From: Sedimenticola sp.
GTDB lineage: Bacteria > Pseudomonadota > Gammaproteobacteria > Chromatiales > Chromatiaceae
DNA length: 40,384 bases
Reading direction: 5' to 3'
Assembly (NCBI GenBank): GCA_011051655.1
Contig: DRKS01000096.1
Span: 1 to 40,384, forward strand
Shown piece by piece: positions 37,250 to 40,384 of the stretch. Each line of letters opens with the position of its first letter. Position 1 is the stretch's first letter. A model generated the notes under the pieces. That model worked only from the letters and a program-made list of their open reading frames with translations. It ran no database searches and had not been told where the DNA came from. Both the position numbers and the translations under genes were made by a program.

Positions 37250-38377
37250 GTGAAGATCTATCTCGTCGGCGGCGCCGTGCGCGACCGGCTGCTGGGGCTG
37301 ACGGTGCGGGAGCGTGACTGGGTGGTGGTGGGGGCGACGGAGCATGAGATGCTGGCCGCCGGTTTCCGCCGCGCCGATGCGGATTTCCCCGTCTTCATCC
37401 ATCCGGATTCCGGCGAGGAGTACGCCCTGGCGCGCATCGAGCGCAAGACGGGCCCCGGCTACAAGGGGTTTGCGGTGGAGGCGGGTCCGGATATCACCCT
37501 GGAGCAGGACCTGGCCCGCCGCGATCTGACCATCAATGCGCTGGCCCAGGACGAGAGCGGGCGGCTGATCGATTTCTTCCACGGCCGGGAGGACCTGGAG
37601 GCGCGGGTCCTGCGTCATGTCACCCCCGCCTTCGAGGAAGACCCCGTGCGCGTGCTGCGGGTGGCGCGCTTTGCCGCCCGGCTCGGACCGCTGGGCTTCG
37701 AGGTGGCCCCCGAGACCCTGGCGCTGATGCGCCGCATGGCCGGGTCCGGCGATCTGAAGGCGCTCAGGCCGGAGCGGGTCTGGCGGGAGATGCGCAGGGC
37801 CCTGGCGGAGCCGCACCCCTGGCGTTTTTTCCAGGTGCTGCATGACTGCGCCGCCCTGGCGGTGCTCATCCCCCCGCTGGAGGCGGCCCTCGAAAAGGCC
37901 GCCCCTGACCCCCTGGCCGCCCTGCGCAACGCCGCCGGGCTGACCCATGACCTGGCGGTCCGCTTCACGGCGGTCATGTATGCGGCGGCGGAAGATGCCA
38001 ACGCGGACGGATTCTGCGCCGGCCTGCGGGCGCAGCGGGACTGTTGTGACATGCTGGAGCTGGTGCTGCGGTGGGGCCCGGCCTTTGCGGGTGCGGACAG
38101 GGCCGGCGCCGCTGCATTGCTGGAGCTGCTGCAGCAGACCCGGGCGTTTCAGCAGCGGGAGCGTTTCCGGCGCTTCATGCTGGCCTGCGCCGCGCTGTGG
38201 CCCGGGCCGGCCGAAGTTGCAACCAAGCGCCTGGGGCAGGCCCTGGAGGCGGCGGAGAGCATCGGGGCCAAGGCGTTGCTGGCGGAGGGATTTGGCGGCC
38301 CGGCCCTGGGCGAGGAACTGGCCCGGCGGCGTATCCGGGCCATCCGGCGAAGCATTGGCGCTGCCCCTGCGCCTTGA
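37250..38377 (+). CDS. cca: CCA tRNA nucleotidyltransferase, HD-less form
   Basis: The 375-residue enzyme adds or repairs the 3' CCA end of tRNAs. Class II hallmarks are clear: GGAVRDRLLG (7-16), ERDWVVVG (21-28), the RRDLTINALAQD flexible loop motif and EDPVRVLRVARFAAR. The usual first metal-binding aspartate (D21 in E. coli Cca) is glutamate here; D23 is kept. The C-terminal HD phosphohydrolase domain of E. coli Cca is not recognisable: where VRFATLCHDLGKG is expected the sequence reads VRFTAVMYAAAED. It is also shorter (375 against about 410). Start is GTG (KIYLVGGAVRD follows, the standard N-terminus). Confidence 0.92.
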   Translation: MKIYLVGGAVRDRLLGLTVRERDWVVVGATEHEMLAAGFRRADADFPVFIHPDSGEEYALARIERKTGPGYKGFAVEAGPDITLEQDLARRDLTINALAQDESGRLIDFFHGREDLEARVLRHVTPAFEEDPVRVLRVARFAARLGPLGFEVAPETLALMRRMAGSGDLKALRPERVWREMRRALAEPHPWRFFQVLHDCAALAVLIPPLEAALEKAAPDPLAALRNAAGLTHDLAVRFTAVMYAAAEDANADGFCAGLRAQRDCCDMLELVLRWGPAFAGADRAGAAALLELLQQTRAFQQRERFRRFMLACAALWPGPAEVATKRLGQALEAAESIGAKALLAEGFGGPALGEELARRRIRAIRRSIGAAPAP

Positions 38378-38403
38378 AGATACGAGTTGGAAGAGACGGT
38401 TTT

Positions 38404-38640
38404 ATGATTGAATTCGATGAAGAGCTGGACCTGTGCGGTCTGAGCTGCCCCTTGCCGACCCTGCGGGCGGGCAAGGCGCTGGCCCGCATGGAGCCGGGCC
38501 GGGTGCTGCGTGTCATCGCCACCGATCCCAGCACCGCAAAGGACATACCGGCCTTTGTGAGAAACAGCGGCAATGAGCTGCTGGAATTCCGGGAGGACGG
38601 GGGGAAATACTACTATCTGCTTCGGAAGGCTGAAGGCTAG
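38404..38640 (+). CDS. tusA: TusA-family sulfurtransferase
   Basis: The 78-residue protein matches TusA/SirA proteins, which relay sulfur as a cysteine persulfide for tRNA thio-modification or, in sulfur oxidisers, for sulfur trafficking. The CPxP motif is present (LCGLSCPLPTLRAGKALARM) with catalytic C15; C11 is an additional nearby cysteine. The fold-typical ATDPSTAKDIPAF segment follows. It lies 26 bases after cca, so the two may be co-transcribed. The TAG stop shares the palindrome CTAG with the convergent porin gene stop. In-frame sequence further left overlaps cca and is not used. I cannot tell whether this copy is the tRNA-type or a dissimilatory type. Confidence 0.9.
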   Translation: MIEFDEELDLCGLSCPLPTLRAGKALARMEPGRVLRVIATDPSTAKDIPAFVRNSGNELLEFREDGGKYYYLLRKAEG

Positions 38641-39980
38641 AACGCCCAATTCAACTGGGCGCTGATGATGTCAACGCTGAGGTCGTAGTTGCCCCGGAGC
38701 GCCCCCCGGAGGGCGTCCTCTCCCACCGCGGTTTTGCGGATCTTCGCATCGTCCATGAACAGGTGGGCATAGCTGAAATCAAGGCTCAGTTGATCTGAAT
38801 ATTTGTAGCCGATGCCGAAGGCCAGCCAGGCGCGGTCTTCGCCGGGGATCCTGGGGGTGCGGTACCGCGGGCCCGGGATGGGGCTTTCGTCATAGGCGAT
38901 GCCGCTCCTGTAGGTCCAGCGGCGGTCGGGCCTGTAGGTGGCGCCGATGGAATAGCGGTATGAGTCTTCCCATTTGAGCGTGGTGACGCCATCCGGCTGG
39001 AGGGGATTGCTGAAGTCGAACCTAAGCTCTTTGAGCCGGCTCCAGTTCGTCCAGGACAGGTCCGCCATGACGGCCCAGCGGGCGTTTATGGCATGGAAGA
39101 CGCTGGCCGAGGCCATTGCCGGAAGCGTCACCCTGGACTTTACGTTGGTGTCCGCGAACAGTCCCCCGACGCCCGTGAGGGGGCCCGAGAAATCCGCGTC
39201 TCCCTTGATGTCATGCCGGATCCCGGAGCGGTAATGCAGGCCCAGGCGGGTCTGTTCGCCGAGGTCGAACAGGACCCCGATGTTGTAGCCCATGCTCCAG
39301 TCGTCGCCTTTCAGCTTCACGAAGCCGTCATCCGCGCCGGGGGTCAGGCCGAATGCGTTGCCGAAGGTGATGACATCTATGGCTCCCATGTCGATGGCGT
39401 TGGTGAGTTCCGCGTCGATATACTGGGCGTTGATGCCGATGCCGATGCTGATCTGGTCGCCGGCCCTGAAGGCGATCGCCGGGTTGATGTTGATGGTGAG
39501 AAGTTCGGACTTCACCGCATGGTAGCGCCCGATCCAGTCCTTGCCGTATTCGGTGCCAAGTCCGAAGGGGGCATTGATGCCGAGGCCGAAATAGATGTCG
39601 TTGGAGACCTTGCCTGAGTAATAGAGATTCGGGATTATGCCGGTCATGCCCGCATCGCCTCCCTCGCTGCTTCCGAGCCCCGCCCCCAGCAGATGGGTCG
39701 AGCCCTTGTCGCGGAACTCGGCCCGGGGGACCACCACATGGACGGCGGCCATGGCCTGCCGTCCCTCGAGATGGGTCATTCCCGCCGGGTTGAAATAGAT
39801 GGTGGTTGCATCCTGGGCCTGGGCGGCTCCCCCCGCATAGGCGGTCCCCATGCCGGAGACGCTCTGCTCTATGAGTTGAAAACCGGCCGCTTGGGCCTGG
39901 GAACAATATATTGTGAAAATGCTGCTGCAGGCGATTGCTGCAAAATGAAGCCAAGGTGGTGAAAGGCGGCCTTTGCCCAT
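38637..39980 (-). CDS. FadL/OmpP1/TodX-family outer membrane transport protein
   Basis: The 447-residue outer-membrane protein has a signal peptide (about 1-31, ending AQA) and mature start AGFQL. The plug motif NPAG (64-67, TIYFNPAGMTH) is the signature of FadL-type porins. The rest alternates polar and hydrophobic residues as in a beta-barrel, ending in the outer-membrane phenylalanine (AQLNWAF). It should take up long-chain fatty acids or other hydrophobic compounds. The ATG follows CGGAG. Its stop shares CTAG with tusA on the other strand. Confidence 0.92.
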   Translation of the reverse strand: MGKGRLSPPWLHFAAIACSSIFTIYCSQAQAAGFQLIEQSVSGMGTAYAGGAAQAQDATTIYFNPAGMTHLEGRQAMAAVHVVVPRAEFRDKGSTHLLGAGLGSSEGGDAGMTGIIPNLYYSGKVSNDIYFGLGINAPFGLGTEYGKDWIGRYHAVKSELLTININPAIAFRAGDQISIGIGINAQYIDAELTNAIDMGAIDVITFGNAFGLTPGADDGFVKLKGDDWSMGYNIGVLFDLGEQTRLGLHYRSGIRHDIKGDADFSGPLTGVGGLFADTNVKSRVTLPAMASASVFHAINARWAVMADLSWTNWSRLKELRFDFSNPLQPDGVTTLKWEDSYRYSIGATYRPDRRWTYRSGIAYDESPIPGPRYRTPRIPGEDRAWLAFGIGYKYSDQLSLDFSYAHLFMDDAKIRKTAVGEDALRGALRGNYDLSVDIISAQLNWAF

Positions 39981-40028
39981 GGGTTTTTCTCCGGTGTTTT
40001 TTATCAGGGCCTGTTAATAGGTTCTGCC

Positions 40029-40121
40029 GGGGCTGTTTTTGCACCCGGCAAGGCAGAATGAGTGCGGTGTCGTGACGCTGCATAAGCGAATGATAACGCA
40101 GCCGGGTGCAAAAACAGCCCC
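40029..40121. repeat. Perfect 21-bp inverted repeat pair around a 51-base loop
   Basis: The left arm (40029-40049) begins ggggctgtttttgcaccc, and the right arm (40101-40121) is its exact reverse complement, ending gggtgcaaaaacagcccc. The 93-base unit lies directly upstream of the porin gene and next to the MITE-like element. It could be a small non-autonomous element or a structured leader. The loop is too long for a simple terminator. Confidence 0.85.
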
Positions 40122-40126
40122 TAGTA

Positions 40127-40384
40127 CTCCGTCAAGGTGATAGCTTGGGATGCAGAGCTTCCCAGGCCGGCCAAGACAAGGCGCAGCCCGCAGGGAATGG
40201 CATGCCCTTTCCAAGGACTGCAACGCGGCATTGGCCGGTCTGGGGCGCTCCCTTCGGGCCAGCCGGAAAGCGGTCATCTGCGTTGTTGCGCTCCCTTGAA
40301 TTAGCGCTGCTAGTCCTGCGGTCGCGCGCCTAGCAGCTAACCGCTTTCCGGCTGGCTGCATCCCAAGTTATCACCTTGACGGAG
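40127..40384. mobile_element. MITE-like element with 29-bp terminal inverted repeats
   Basis: The left terminus (40127-40155, starting ctccgtcaaggtgatag) and right terminus (40356-40384, ending atcaccttgacggag) are inverted repeats matching at 28 of 29 bases. Inside is a 16-bp perfect inverted pair ccagccggaaagcggt (40259-40274) with accgctttccggctgg (40340-40355). A second pair is gctgctag (40306-40313) with ctagcagc (40330-40337). There is no transposase. The right end meets the window edge, so a target duplication cannot be seen. Non-autonomous elements of this kind depend on a transposase elsewhere. Confidence 0.75.

Larger units (their letters stand above)
39981..40384. other. Intergenic region upstream of the porin gene, rich in inverted repeats
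   Basis: No gene is seen. The stretch holds the porin gene's ribosome site (CGGAG), then a 21-bp inverted repeat pair (40029-40121) and a MITE-like element (from 40127 to the window end). The porin promoter must lie within or before the first repeat. Confidence 0.5.

Overview
The window is chromosomal DNA of a GC-rich gammaproteobacterium. The gene families and orders (complete ccmABCDEFGHI operon, SHP/DHC cytochrome cluster, FadL-type porin, Cca and TusA) would suit a respiring, possibly sulfur-oxidising, free-living or aquatic lineage. The lineage is inferred from gene content only; no rRNA or other taxonomic marker is present.

Layout. Positions 1-2,774 form a low-GC accessory segment. It holds a headless membrane-protein frame, a decayed IS200-type transposase with its leader hairpins, an attC-like hairpin, and a foreign-looking membrane-anchored WD40 protein. 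From 3,062 to 7,482 (minus strand) lies a MacAB-like exporter: adaptor, ATPase and two permeases. Its intergenic gaps contain inverted heptanucleotide repeats. A secreted double PilJ-domain protein diverges from it (7,597-8,496) and overlaps tail to tail with an APH-like kinase/AAA ATPase fusion (8,477-10,093, minus).

Positions 10,197-15,422 (plus) form a c-type cytochrome cluster: cytochrome b, a cytochrome b-diheme cytochrome c fusion, an SHP-like monoheme cytochrome, a diheme cytochrome c (DHC), a PepSY protein, a response regulator and a histidine kinase. It faces the full cytochrome c maturation operon ccmABCDEFGHI (22,489-15,511, minus), whose genes mostly overlap by 1-4 bases. ccmD (58 aa) is present between ccmC and ccmE. 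The layout pairs c-type cytochromes with the machinery that attaches their haem.

Positions 22,644-31,910 (plus) carry moaA, a VWA protein, a membrane J-domain protein, a PAS-PAS-GGDEF-EAL c-di-GMP enzyme, and a LolD/FtsX-like exporter ending in a lipocalin-like (CrtC/AttH) secreted protein. The last four genes are joined by start/stop overlaps. A FitAB-type toxin-antitoxin pair follows (32,078-32,720), with a visible operator/promoter and a strong terminator. A minus-strand RND pump and its lipoprotein adaptor (37,111-32,851) diverge from cca (lacking the HD motif) and tusA. A FadL-family porin gene reads back toward tusA and shares its stop tetranucleotide. The right edge holds a 21-bp inverted repeat pair and a MITE-like element with 29-bp terminal inverted repeats that runs to the window end.

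The most unusual items are the cysteine-paired WD40 protein with nearby mobile-element debris, the b-DHC fusion in the SHP cluster, the c-di-GMP enzyme translationally coupled to an exporter, the FitAB operator with embedded promoter, and the terminal MITE.
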